A DNA stretch of 64,000 nt from Teichococcus coralli (GCF_009829925.1 NZ_SNVJ01000019.1:1-64000), one strand, 5' to 3'; counted from the first letter of the stretch, positions 1 to 7,945 are shown. Made by a program: numbers and translations. The notes: generated by a model not told the origin, from the sequence alone.

Positions 1-425
1 CGATGCAGACTGATCGGAAACCGCTCTAGGACCAGGATCTATCAACGGGCCCAGAACCTTTTCTGCGCGAAATCGATATTTATATTCTGATATTCAAAAA
101 TAAAAAAGCAATATAGATATTGAAAATATCATTTAATTCTGATACAAAATGCAAATTGATCAGGTACTTGTATTTATAAAATTGTTAACTATGTCATACA
201 TTGATAATCATTAAATATAATTATTATCTTATACTGTTATGTAATTGACTAAGGATGCGATGTTCCTATTGCCCGAGATAATCTTGCCCCCGCTCTCTGG
301 AACTTCTGTTCACTGAAAGTCTGAAGGAGGCGTCCGGAGTGTCATTTTTTAGCATCGTCCCAGCAACTCAGCTAAGAGTGCGCTGTTAACAGCGTGCTGG
401 CACATAACACGGGAGGATCAGCACA
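1..425. other. AT-rich intergenic stretch without a gene
   Basis: No credible gene lies here. Bases of about 60-250 are very AT-rich (runs such as ATTAAATATAATTATTATC), against about 70% GC in the rest of the window. The stretch contains short palindromes, for example CAATAT-AG-ATATTG at 109-122. From about 250 the composition returns toward normal and leads into the lipoprotein gene. Such islands in GC-rich Alphaproteobacteria are usually xenogeneic DNA, strong promoter/silencer DNA or the edge of an inserted element. The sequence alone does not decide between these. Confidence 0.7.
381..394. promoter_or_regulatory. 14-bp perfect palindrome upstream of lipoprotein gene
   Basis: CGCTGTTAACAGCG is a perfect 14-bp palindrome 31 bases before the ATG of the small lipoprotein gene. 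Its position suits an operator or a short hairpin in the 5' leader. No regulator can be named from sequence. Confidence 0.35.
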
Positions 426-650
426 ATGCGCGGCGTTATCAAACTTGTTGGTGTTGGCGTGTTGGCGCTCGGGCTCGCAGCGTGCGGTGAGAGCCCGGGC
501 GGACGCGCTGTTTCTGGTGGATTGCTGGGAGCGGGTGCCGGTGCTGGTGTCAGTGCTCTAACCGGCGGGAATGCCGGCACAGGGGCGCTGGTTGGCGGCG
601 GCATCGGTGCCGCAGGAGGCGCACTCACTGCGCCTCGCAACCGTTATTGA
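426..650 (+). CDS. small glycine-zipper lipoprotein (hypothetical)
   Basis: The predicted protein has 74 residues. It begins with a lipoprotein signal peptide: charged MRGVIK, a hydrophobic core, then the lipobox LAAC with the acylated cysteine near residue 20. The mature part is almost entirely Gly/Ala repeats of the G-x-x-x-G type, resembling glycine-zipper (YMGG/2TM) domains of small envelope lipoproteins, and ends in PRNRY. The start is supported by a GGGAGG ribosome site about 9 bases upstream. A clear rho-independent terminator follows, so it is probably monocistronic. The family is usually envelope-associated and often stress-induced; the specific role is unknown. Confidence 0.75.
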   Translation: MRGVIKLVGVGVLALGLAACGESPGGRAVSGGLLGAGAGAGVSALTGGNAGTGALVGGGIGAAGGALTAPRNRY

Positions 651-665
651 TAGGTAGGCACATTG

Positions 666-692
666 AAGGGGAGCAGAAATGCTCCCCTTTTT
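666..692 (+). terminator. rho-independent terminator after lipoprotein gene
   Basis: AAGGGGAGCA and TGCTCCCCTT pair around a GAAA loop and run into a T tract. This is a textbook intrinsic terminator 16 bases after the lipoprotein stop codon. The stem is perfect over 10 bp. Confidence 0.9.
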
Positions 693-718
693 CTGTCCTG
701 AACTTGGTGAGCAGTTTC

Positions 719-1260
719 TGGGATCTGTCAGCTCTCGCGCCAGAAGTGCAGTCGCAGGCTGGCTGATGCTGCCGACCTCCGCTGCGGCGAGGGCGGAAGT
801 GGTTGCGGAGTTCGTCATAGCGGCGAGAGAAGCGCTCTGCCGAGACGAAGCTCTTGAACCCGCGCCTGCATCGGATCCGGCCTTTGATGCCCCGGTGATC
901 CTGCTCGAGCCCCTTGTCCTTGTAGACGCCGGTGCGGTGGGTGACCCCCTTGCCCAGCGTTGAGCGGATCGCCCGCGGGTAGGAGCCATGTCCGTCCGTG
1001 GTGACCTTGTCAGGGACGAGGCCGGTGACGAGCCTGGCCGAGCGGAAGAAACCCTGGCCGCCGCCATGTCGCGATGCTCGCTCGGCATGGTGGCGACCAG
1101 ATCGCCATTCCGGTCGATCGCCCGATGCAGGTAGCACCCGCCTCCGCGGACCTTCAGGTAGGTTTCGTCAACGGGCCACACCTCGGCCGGCAAGAAGCCT
1201 ACCCATGCCTGCCCCACCTCGCCAATTGAGCCTCTCTGGCGCGAGAGCTGGCAGATCCCA
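719..1260. mobile_element. IS6-like insertion sequence remnant with matched terminal inverted repeats
   Basis: A 26-bp terminal inverted repeat lies at 719-744 and, inverted, at 1235-1260. It begins TGGGATCTG and ends GCGCCAGA, with a single mismatch (T against C at the tenth base). The repeats bracket a degraded IS6-type transposase on the minus strand. The element is only about 540 bp, against roughly 800 bp for intact IS6 elements, because the N-terminal part of the transposase is missing. No 8-bp target duplication is evident in the flanks (GCAGTTTC left, TGCGGCGC right), which fits an old or rearranged insertion. Confidence 0.8.
720..1217 (-). pseudogene. IS6-family DDE transposase, truncated and frameshifted
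   Basis: The first remaining part reads WPVDETYLKVRGGGCYLHRA, the classic IS6 motif with the first catalytic Asp. The frame then shifts at about 1060 and continues as VTTDGHGSYPRAI (second Asp) and LEQDHRGIKGRIR (catalytic Glu), ending near YDELRNHFRPR. All three catalytic positions survive. However, the N-terminal helix-turn-helix half is deleted and the frame is broken, so it cannot make active transposase. The second frame runs through the left terminal repeat without a proper stop. Confidence 0.85.
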
Positions 1261-1333
1261 TGCGGCGCAGTCGGTCAGATCCGCCTCCGGCAGCTTGGTC
1301 CAACCTTGGGAAATGCCGACTTGAGATCTTGAG

Positions 1334-2962
1334 TTATCCGCCCTTGCGCGCCCTCGTGGAAGACTGATCAAGCATCATTGCCGCAGCCTTCTCCGCGATC
1401 ATCATCGTTGTCGCATTCGTGTTGGCCGAGACGATCCGTGGCATGACCGAGGCATCGGCCACGCGCAGCCCGTCGATGCCGCGCAACCGAAGCTCCGGCG
1501 TCACGGGTGCGCCATCGCCGCCCATGCGGCAGGTGCCGCACAGGTGATAAACGGTCGCCCCCTTGGCCCGGGCATAGGCGAGCAGGGCATCGTCACTCAC
1601 CTGTTCCGGACCAGGTGCGGTTTCTGCCGCCGACCACGGGGCGAGCGCGCAGGTGCCCAGCAGGCGGCGCGCCATGCGCAGCCCGGCGATGGCTGCGGCG
1701 CGATCCTCCTGCGCCGTCAGGTAATTCGGCTGGATCGCCGGCGCCTCGCGTGGATCGGCATCGCGGGCGAGGACGGTGCCGCGGCTTTCCGGGCGGCATT
1801 GCCAGACCCCGATGGTCATGCCTGGCACATCCTGCAACTGCCCTGTCACGCCTTCCTCGGAATAGGAAGCCGGGGTGAACACGAATTGCAGGTCGGGCTC
1901 GTCGAGCGTGGCGCGTGACCGGGCAAAGGCGCCGGCATGGGCGGGGCTGAAGGCGAGCATGCCGCGCCGCGTCAGCAGCCAGCGCGCCATCTCCCACCAC
2001 AGGCGCGGCGGCCGCGCCTGCTCGTTCAGCGTGACCGGACGGGTGACGCGATGGACCACGCGCATGGCGTAGTGGTCCTGCAGGTTCTCGCCGACACCGG
2101 GATTGTCGGCAACGACCGGCACGCCGAGCGCCCGCGACAGCGCCGCCGGGCCCAGGCCGGAGACCTGCAGCAGATGTGGAGACCCGATGGCGCCCGCCGT
2201 CAGCACGAGGTCGCCGGTCGCTCGCGCCGTCAGCAGCCGCCCGCCGCGGGCGAAGGTGATGCCTGTGGCACGGCCCGCGGCCGTCTCGATGCGCAAGACC
2301 TGCGCACCGGTGACGACGCGCAGATTGTCGCGGTCGCGGACCGGTGCAAGAAAGGCGCTCGCCGCGCTGAAGCGGCTGCCGCGGCGGATGCTCCGCTGGT
2401 AGGTGAAGACGCCCTCCTGCGCCACGCCGTTGTAGTCCGGGTTGCGCGCCAGCCCGCATTCCGCGCCGCCCTCCAGGAAGGCCGCGACGATCGGATGCAG
2501 CCGGGGAATGTCGGAGACATGCTGCGGCCCGCCAGCGCCGCGATGCGCGTTGTCCCGGTAGTCCTCGAGACGGCGGAAGTGCCGCAGCACATCCGCATGC
2601 GACCAGCCCCGGCAGCCGCTCTGCGCCCAATCTTCGAAATCCCGCGCCGAGCCGCGCACCCACAGGTGCCCGTTGATCGCCGAGGAGCCGCCGAGCACCC
2701 GCCCGCGCGGCGTATGGATCGCCCGCCCGTCGATTCCGGGGCCTGGCTCGGCGACGAAGTTCCAGTTGAAGCGCGGATCACGGAAGGTCTTGAGGAAGCC
2801 GGCGGGGACATGCAGGTAGGGATGCCGCGCCTCGCCGCCTGCCTCCAGCAGCAGCACGCGACGGCGCCGGTCGGCCGAGAGACGGTTGGCCAGCACGCAG
2901 CCCGCGCTGCCCGCGCCGACGATGATGTGGTCCCAGTCGCCCTCGAAGGTCTCGGCCGTCAT
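1334..2962 (-). CDS. GMC family FAD-dependent oxidoreductase (choline/alcohol dehydrogenase-like)
   Basis: The protein has 542 residues, a normal length for glucose-methanol-choline oxidoreductases. Residues 10-45 carry the FAD-binding Rossmann motif (VGAGSAGCVLANRLS, ending LLLEAGG). GGSSAINGHLWVRG, the second GMC signature, lies near residue 90. The C-terminal part holds HLCGTCRMG and the NTNATTMMIAEKAA signature with the active-site region. The ATG overlaps the stop of the upstream dioxygenase gene (ATGA), so the two are translationally coupled. An in-frame extension upstream lies inside the dioxygenase gene and was rejected. It probably oxidises an alcohol or aldehyde from the same pathway as the dioxygenase. 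The substrate is unknown. Confidence 0.88.
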   Translation of the reverse strand: MTAETFEGDWDHIIVGAGSAGCVLANRLSADRRRRVLLLEAGGEARHPYLHVPAGFLKTFRDPRFNWNFVAEPGPGIDGRAIHTPRGRVLGGSSAINGHLWVRGSARDFEDWAQSGCRGWSHADVLRHFRRLEDYRDNAHRGAGGPQHVSDIPRLHPIVAAFLEGGAECGLARNPDYNGVAQEGVFTYQRSIRRGSRFSAASAFLAPVRDRDNLRVVTGAQVLRIETAAGRATGITFARGGRLLTARATGDLVLTAGAIGSPHLLQVSGLGPAALSRALGVPVVADNPGVGENLQDHYAMRVVHRVTRPVTLNEQARPPRLWWEMARWLLTRRGMLAFSPAHAGAFARSRATLDEPDLQFVFTPASYSEEGVTGQLQDVPGMTIGVWQCRPESRGTVLARDADPREAPAIQPNYLTAQEDRAAAIAGLRMARRLLGTCALAPWSAAETAPGPEQVSDDALLAYARAKGATVYHLCGTCRMGGDGAPVTPELRLRGIDGLRVADASVMPRIVSANTNATTMMIAEKAAAMMLDQSSTRARKGG

Positions 2963-3819
2963 GCCGCCGCAGCGAGGGTCGGCGCGGTGCCGGCCACGCA
3001 GGTGCGCACCATGTGGCGGCGTTCCGTCGTCGTGGCGAAGGGGGTGGCGCGATGCAGCACGGCGCGGTTGTCCCATACCACCAGGTCGTGCGGCTGCCAT
3101 TTGTGTGCGTAGGTGAAGGCGGGCTGCGTCGCCAGCGCCATCAGCCGGTCGATCAGCGCACGGGATTCCGCCTCGTCCATCCCCTCGATGCTGCGCGCAT
3201 GCGCGCCCAGGTACAGCGCCGGACCATGTGGGTTCTCCTCCAGCACCAGTGCCTGACGGACCGGCGGGTGCTGGCCGCGTTCGGCCTCGGTCACCAGTGC
3301 GGCGTCCACGCGCGTGCGCGACCAGCCGAAGTCATGAATGGCGACGCGGCCGCGCAGGGCGGCCTGCTCGGCCGGGTCGAGCGAGGCGAAGGCCGCGCGC
3401 ATCGAGGCGAACTCGGTATCCCCCCCGGCGGAGGGAATCTCCCGCGCCGAGAGCAGCGAGGCCCGCGCCGGCACCGGCTTGAAGGAGGAATCGTGGTGCC
3501 AGAGCCGGTTCGCCTTGTTGTTCAGCACCTGCTTGTCGGTGGGCGGCGCGATCGTGCCATCTGGGCCGATATTGGACAGGACGACCACCGGGCTGCCCGC
3601 CCCGGGCGCGCCGGGGCGGGTGCGTTCCAGTGGCCCGAAGCCTTCGCTGAAAGCAATCTGCGCGGCGTCGTCCAGGCGCTGTTCGGGGAAAACCAGAACC
3701 GAGAAGCGATCGAGCGCGTCCCGCAGTTCGGCCATGCTCGCCGCGTCCAGGCCGCGGCCGATGTCGAGGCCCCTGATGCGGGCGCCGAAGACGGGGGTGA
3801 GCGGGGTGGTCTCGACCAT
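2959..3819 (-). CDS. TauD/TfdA family Fe(II)/2-oxoglutarate dioxygenase
   Basis: The protein has 286 residues. The 2-His-1-carboxylate iron site is visible as WHHDSSF (H-x-D) near residue 110 and LHRATPF near the C terminus, followed by RHMVRT, whose Arg binds 2-oxoglutarate. The spacing and SNIGPDG segment are closest to TfdA-like enzymes, which hydroxylate and cleave aryloxyacetate or related ethers. The start at MVETTPL follows a good ribosome site (AGGAGGAAATG region). It is the first gene of a pair with the GMC oxidoreductase and lies 79 bp downstream of a LysR gene on the same strand. Substrate is inferred only at family level. Confidence 0.88.
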   Translation of the reverse strand: MVETTPLTPVFGARIRGLDIGRGLDAASMAELRDALDRFSVLVFPEQRLDDAAQIAFSEGFGPLERTRPGAPGAGSPVVVLSNIGPDGTIAPPTDKQVLNNKANRLWHHDSSFKPVPARASLLSAREIPSAGGDTEFASMRAAFASLDPAEQAALRGRVAIHDFGWSRTRVDAALVTEAERGQHPPVRQALVLEENPHGPALYLGAHARSIEGMDEAESRALIDRLMALATQPAFTYAHKWQPHDLVVWDNRAVLHRATPFATTTERRHMVRTCVAGTAPTLAAAA

Positions 3820-3898
3820 GGAACATTTCCTCCTGCCCGCACCTTGGCGCGGAGGCGCATTCGGGCGCCAGCCGGCATTTACGCAAAACACTCTGCCG

Positions 3899-4804
3899 TC
3901 AGACGGCAGGATCCTCAGCGGCGAGCAGATGCGCGACGAAGGCAACGATTTTGGCCGGCAAGCGATCGGTGCGGGCATGCACGGCGTGGATCTCGGCCTG
4001 GTAGCGGCCCGGCCAGGCCGGCAGGCTGGACAACAGTGGGGTCAGGCGGCCGGCGGCGACGTCCTCGCCGATCATCCATTCGGGCAGCAGCACCAGGCCC
4101 ATGTCGTCCAGCGCGGCCAGGCGCAGCGCCTCCCCGCTGTTGGAGCGGAGCGGGCCGGACACTGCAAGTTCCTGTTGGTTGCCGCTCGCCAGCGTGAAAA
4201 CCCACACCGGTGCCTCATCGGCCTCGCGGTAGGTCAGGCAGGGGTGGCGCAGCACGGCGTCGGGCGTGGCCGGGGCGCCGTGCCGGGCAATGTAGTCGGG
4301 GCTGGCACAGAGTATCCGCCGGCCCGAAGCCAGCCGGTGACCGACGAACGACTTGCCTGAGGGCAGGCCGAGCCGGATGACCAGGTCCACCCCATGCGCC
4401 GGCACCAGGCCGGTCTGCTCGGTCAGGGCGAGATCGATCTCCACCCGCGGATGCGTGGCGCGGAAGCTGGCGAGATGCGGCACCACGTGGCGCAGCGCAT
4501 AGGACCGCCGCGCGACGATGCGCAGCGTGCCGGTTGCTTCCTCGTGCATCTCGCGCGCCTCGGTCATCGCGGCGTCGAGGCTCTCAAGCAGCGGCGCGAT
4601 GTGGGCCGCAAAGCGCCGCCCGGCTTCGGTGGGCGCGACATGACGCGTCGTGCGGTTGAAAAGCCGGATCGCGAGCTCCTCCTCCAATTCCCGCAGCGCT
4701 CGCGATGCGGCCGTCGCCGACAGCCCGAGCGAGCGCCCCGCCGCGGCGATGCCGCCCCGGTCAAGGGTGCGTAGGAAAAGCCGGAGTGCGGTCAGCCGGT
4801 CCAT
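3899..4804 (-). CDS. LysR family transcriptional regulator
   Basis: The protein has 301 residues, the standard LysR length. Residues 1-60 form the winged helix-turn-helix (LRLFLRTLDRGGIAAAGRSL, then LSATAASRALRELEEELAIR), and residues from about 90 form the substrate-binding domain. It lies directly upstream of, and on the same strand as, the dioxygenase/GMC pair. It is therefore the likely activator of that operon, though LysR genes are more often divergent. The composition and HVAPTEAGRRF segment match the CrgA-like subgroup. The effector is unknown. Confidence 0.9.
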   Translation of the reverse strand: MDRLTALRLFLRTLDRGGIAAAGRSLGLSATAASRALRELEEELAIRLFNRTTRHVAPTEAGRRFAAHIAPLLESLDAAMTEAREMHEEATGTLRIVARRSYALRHVVPHLASFRATHPRVEIDLALTEQTGLVPAHGVDLVIRLGLPSGKSFVGHRLASGRRILCASPDYIARHGAPATPDAVLRHPCLTYREADEAPVWVFTLASGNQQELAVSGPLRSNSGEALRLAALDDMGLVLLPEWMIGEDVAAGRLTPLLSSLPAWPGRYQAEIHAVHARTDRLPAKIVAFVAHLLAAEDPAV

Positions 4805-5320
4805 GGCCCAACGGTAGAGCGGCCGGACCTATGCCGGAAGCGGGCATGATCGCCGCGCGGCCCTGGGGTTCACTGGCTACCCGGCCATTCTGTAGGAATG
4901 CAAGGGCATCAAGCGCCAGCCCCTTCAACAGCACCGCCTGCTATGCCAGCAGCAGGCCATATGACTTCGAGATCGAGCCCGGATGAGCCGGGCCCTAGCG
5001 CTACCTTGGCAGATTAGAGTGGAGTGATCTGCTGAGAAGCTTGTCGCAGCGCCTCCTGCCTGGCCTGCCGCTCGCCCATCATGGCCCAGCCCTCCATCAG
5101 CAGGAGACCTGAATCAGGGCTGAAGCCCTCCTTCAACGGAGTTTTCAACAGCATTGGCCAGTAGCAGACATGGTCGGCATTGCGGCATCGGGCCTTCAGC
5201 GATTCATCTGGCCCGCAATCCAAGACCTGGCGTGCCCAGGCGGTTCCGGCCGCCGGGGATGCGGGCCTCCGCGAAGCGCAGCGGCTTGCCAGTATCCCCT
5301 CCCCGGGGATAGGATCTCGC
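4805..5320. other. intergenic region, no recognised gene
   Basis: I find no protein with recognisable family features in these 516 bases. Short open frames on both strands lack ribosome sites and conserved motifs. One is a 46-residue minus-strand frame at 5014-5154. GC content is slightly lower than in neighbouring genes around 4880-5160, which may mark degraded inserted DNA. The right end contains the palindromic operator of the metal regulator. Confidence 0.6.
5293..5311. promoter_or_regulatory. CsoR/RcnR-type operator palindrome
   Basis: TATCCCC and GGGGATA form a perfect 7-bp inverted repeat around TCCCC. It sits 9 bases before the regulator ATG. G/C tracts flanked by TA-rich ends (A/GTA-C4...G4-TAT) are the known operator style of the CsoR/RcnR/InrS family, so autoregulation of the regulator-efflux operon is expected. 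The overlap with the ribosome-binding region suggests simple repression. Confidence 0.65.
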
Positions 5321-5602
5321 ATGCCCGACCCGTCACACCTGCACCTGAGCCACCCTGAGGTCGTCCAGCGCCTGAAGCGGGCCGAGGGGCACCTGCGCAG
5401 CATCGTTGCCATGATCGAGGCGGGCCGCCCCTGCCTGGATCTCGCCCAGCAGCTCCACGCGGTCGAGAAGGCGGTCGGAAACGCCAAGCGCCTGCTCATC
5501 CATGACCACATCGACCATTGCCTCGAGGACGCCCTCGGCGCCGACGCGCGTGCGGCGCGGCGCTCCCTCGAGGAGTTCAAGGACATCACGAAGTACCTGT
5601 GA
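5321..5602 (+). CDS. CsoR/RcnR/InrS-family metal-sensing repressor
   Basis: The protein has 93 residues and is a metal-responsive repressor of the all-helical CsoR/RcnR fold. Recognition features are RLKRAEGHLRSIVAMIE (DNA-contacting helix 1) and the ligand set Cys38, His63, Cys67 (GRPCLD, IHDHIDHC). This C-H-C set matches CsoR and the nickel sensor InrS; RcnR has His at the last position. An N-terminal His-rich tail (HLHLSH) may add ligands, as in nickel sensors. It is followed after 7 bases by a NicO-type efflux gene, so nickel or cobalt is the likely signal. Copper cannot be excluded. The ATG was chosen because the operator palindrome lies immediately before it. Confidence 0.88.
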   Translation: MPDPSHLHLSHPEVVQRLKRAEGHLRSIVAMIEAGRPCLDLAQQLHAVEKAVGNAKRLLIHDHIDHCLEDALGADARAARRSLEEFKDITKYL

Positions 5603-5609
5603 GGCCGCG

Positions 5610-6734
5610 ATGACCCCGCTTTCCGAGCTGATGCAGCAGGGCGCCGCGCATGCCTGGCTGTTCGTCCCCTCCGCCATCCTGCTCGGCGCCCTGCACGGGC
5701 TGGAGCCAGGGCACTCCAAGACGATGATGGCAGCCTTCATCGTGGCGGTCCGCGGCACGGTGGCCCAGGCCGTCCTCCTTGGCCTGTCCGCCGCGCTGTC
5801 GCACACGGCCGTGGTCTGGGCCGTGGCGCTGGTCGGTCTGCACTATGCCAGCCGGTTCGACGCCGAGACGTCCGAGTCCTATTTCCAGCTGGCCTCGGGG
5901 GTTGTTGTCGCCGCCATCGCCGCCTGGATGCTGTGGCGCATCCGGCGCGAGCAGTGCGCCCACCACGGCCCTGGGCATGGCGACGGCCATCATCATGGCC
6001 ACCACCATGAGGATGAGATCCGGCGCATCGACACCGGCCACGGGGTGATGGCGCTGGAGGTGTTCGAGAGCGGTGCGCCACCCCGCTGGCGCGTGCGCTT
6101 CGAGCGTGGCCAGGGCTGGCCGGCCGGCGCGGTGACGGTCGAAACCATCCGGGCGGACGGTGCCCGGCAGGCCTTCGCCTTCACCGACCGCGGCGGTTAC
6201 CTGGAATCCGTCGAGGAGATTCCCGAGCCGCATGCCTTCGACGCGCAGGTGCGCCTCGCGCATGGCGGGCACACGCACGAGTACGGCGTCGCGTTCCGAG
6301 AGCACGCCCACAACCACGAGGGGCTCGACCTCTCCGCCCCCGGCTTCCAGGATGCGCACGAGCGCGCGCACGCCGAGGACATCCGGCGCCGCTTCGCCAG
6401 CCGCCACGTCACCACCGGGCAGATCATGCTCTTCGGCCTGACGGGTGGACTGATCCCCTGCCCGGCGGCCGTTACCGTCCTGCTGCTCTGCCTGCAGCTC
6501 AAGCAGTTCACTCTCGGCACCGCCCTGGTGCTGTGCTTCTCGATCGGCCTCGCCGTGACCATGGTTTCGGTCGGTGTGGCCGCGGCGCTCGGCATGCGGC
6601 ACGCGGAGCGGCGCTGGGCCGGGTTCTTCGACCGCTTCGCCCGCCGGGCGCCCTATGCCTCCGCGGCCCTCATCCTGCTGGTGGGGCTGTACATGGGATT
6701 CCACGGCTGGGCGGCGCTGCCCGGCTTCTCCTGA
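5610..6734 (+). CDS. NicO/RcnA-type nickel/cobalt efflux permease
   Basis: The protein has 374 residues and is an inner-membrane metal transporter. HGLEPGHSKTMMAAF, the NicO signature that binds the metal, lies near residue 27. A hydrophilic loop at about residues 115-135 is very His-rich (HHGPGHGDGHHHGHHHEDE). Further His occur in the following soluble domain. The second half contains GGLIPCPAAVTVLLL and three more membrane helices. RcnA-type exporters share this layout of a central histidine loop and a cytosolic insert. It is co-transcribed with the CsoR/InrS-type repressor upstream and ATG is 7 bases after its stop. The likely function is Ni/Co export. Confidence 0.88.
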   Translation: MTPLSELMQQGAAHAWLFVPSAILLGALHGLEPGHSKTMMAAFIVAVRGTVAQAVLLGLSAALSHTAVVWAVALVGLHYASRFDAETSESYFQLASGVVVAAIAAWMLWRIRREQCAHHGPGHGDGHHHGHHHEDEIRRIDTGHGVMALEVFESGAPPRWRVRFERGQGWPAGAVTVETIRADGARQAFAFTDRGGYLESVEEIPEPHAFDAQVRLAHGGHTHEYGVAFREHAHNHEGLDLSAPGFQDAHERAHAEDIRRRFASRHVTTGQIMLFGLTGGLIPCPAAVTVLLLCLQLKQFTLGTALVLCFSIGLAVTMVSVGVAAALGMRHAERRWAGFFDRFARRAPYASAALILLVGLYMGFHGWAALPGFS

Positions 6735-6824
6735 GAGCCAAAGCACAGGGATTCGGGCCGCCGAGGCTGGCCTCGGGGGATGGTGCGCGTCGCGGCGGAC
6801 GCCATCCGGCTCACGGATGGCGAG

Positions 6825-7248
6825 CCCGGTGCGTAGAAATCCCGCTCCCCCTGGTGCCGGAACACGGAGATGCCATGGTCTTGCGCCTTCTCGAAGCGCC
6901 CGTCATTCATCGAGCCGGCGATGACCGTGGCGACCTCCGGCCGCCGCTCCAGCGCGACGGAGACGCGCTCTTCCGCCGTTGCGCCCACGGAGCAGGGCAT
7001 GTTGATGATGGCGTCACGGCGGTGCGGATTTCGGGCAGAAAGCCGCGCCAGGCCGCCAGGTCATTGCTGGGGCGGCCATCCGCGGGGTCGCCGGCGTGGA
7101 AGTGCAGGATGGCTGCGCCGGAGGCGGCTTCCAGCGATCGGTTGATCATCGCCTCGGCCGTGACCGGCAGGTCGGGCGACATGGAAGGTGACAGGGTCGA
7201 ACCGGTCACCGCGCAGGTCAAGACCGGACTGCGGGTCGCCACGGCCAA
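6825..7248 (-). pseudogene. beta-keto acid cleavage enzyme (BKACE) fragment, frameshifted and truncated
   Basis: On the minus strand a TTG directly after the flavin reductase stop begins VLTCAVTGSTLSPSMSPDLP and AAILHFHAGDPADGRPS, matching the N terminus of BKACE (3-keto-5-aminohexanoate cleavage enzyme) with its metal-binding HxH. At about 7020 the frame shifts and continues as AIINMPCSVGATAEER and VIAGSMNDGRF. Homology stops near ERDFYA. About 130 of the usual 275-300 residues remain, so the enzyme is dead. A complete relative is at 29306-30163. Confidence 0.8.
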
Positions 7249-7890
7249 TCAGCGACCCTCCGGGACGGCTTCCATCGCCGAGGCGGGCAGGCGTGGCATC
7301 TCGAAGGCGCCGGCCATGCTCCGCGTGTACCAGCCGCCGCCATGCAGCCGGCCGACCAGGTCCAGGGCGGGCGTATCAACATGGCACCGCTCGGCATCGA
7401 GCAGGTGCTCCCGGGCGATGTGCAAGGCGAGGACCTCGCCGAGCACGATCAGGCTGCCGCCCGACTGGTCCAGCAGCGTCATGACCCGGCACTCCAGCGC
7501 GACGGGGGCCTGCGCGATGCGCGGCGAGCGCACTCTCTGCGAGGGCGCGGTTTCCAGGCCGGCATGCCGGAGCTCCTCGATTCCTGCCGCGAAATCAAGA
7601 GCGGTGACGTTCATCGCCGGGGCAAGGCCGGTGCTGACCAGATTGACGGTGAATTCGCCGCCCGCGCGGATGTTGGAGGCGGTGTCCTTGTCCGCGCCCG
7701 CACGCGCGGCGATGCCGAGACCGACCACCGGCGGCTCCGTCGAGAGCAGGTTGAAAAAGGAGAAGGGCGCGGCGTTCACACGACCCGCGCCATCCAACGT
7801 CGTGACCCAGGCGATCGGGCGCGGCACAACGGTGGAGAGGAGCAGCTTGGCGCGCTTTTCCCGCGCCAGTTCGGCGAAGTCAAAGATCAT
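7249..7890 (-). CDS. flavin reductase family protein (FMN-binding split barrel)
   Basis: The protein has 213 residues. LLSTVVPRPIAWVTTLDGAG and NAAPFSFFNLLSTEPPVV are the diagnostic flavin-reductase-like (HpaC/DIM6-NTAB) motifs that bind FMN. The C-terminal FVGRLHGG-like segment (LDLVGRLHGGGWY) is also conserved. These enzymes supply reduced flavin to monooxygenases or act as flavoproteins alone. The start MIFDFAEL has a ribosome site (GGGAGGAG). The gene is divergent from the Bug receptor at 8011. Downstream it runs directly into the broken BKACE gene. Confidence 0.85.
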   Translation of the reverse strand: MIFDFAELAREKRAKLLLSTVVPRPIAWVTTLDGAGRVNAAPFSFFNLLSTEPPVVGLGIAARAGADKDTASNIRAGGEFTVNLVSTGLAPAMNVTALDFAAGIEELRHAGLETAPSQRVRSPRIAQAPVALECRVMTLLDQSGGSLIVLGEVLALHIAREHLLDAERCHVDTPALDLVGRLHGGGWYTRSMAGAFEMPRLPASAMEAVPEGR

Positions 7891-7922
7891 GGACGAACTC
7901 CTCCCTTGGCTCTTATGACCTA

Positions 7923-7945
7923 TCAATCATATTATTGACTTTTAG
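7923..7945. promoter_or_regulatory. candidate GntR operator in divergent promoter
   Basis: TCAATCATATTATTGA is a near-perfect palindrome (two central mismatches) between the divergent flavin reductase and Bug genes. It is followed by CTTTTAG. Its core matches a site at 10043-10059 at 13 of 17 positions and a weaker site at 10940. The three sites flank the GntR gene at 10125, so I infer that they are its operators. Confidence 0.5.

Noticed and set aside
711..1268. 8-bp target duplication around the IS6 remnant
   Set aside because: The flanks GCAGTTTC and TGCGGCGC do not match, so no duplication is claimed.
5014..5154. 46-residue minus-strand frame in the gap before the metal regulator
   Set aside because: No ribosome site, no known family and no conserved neighbours. 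It was left as part of the unassigned region.
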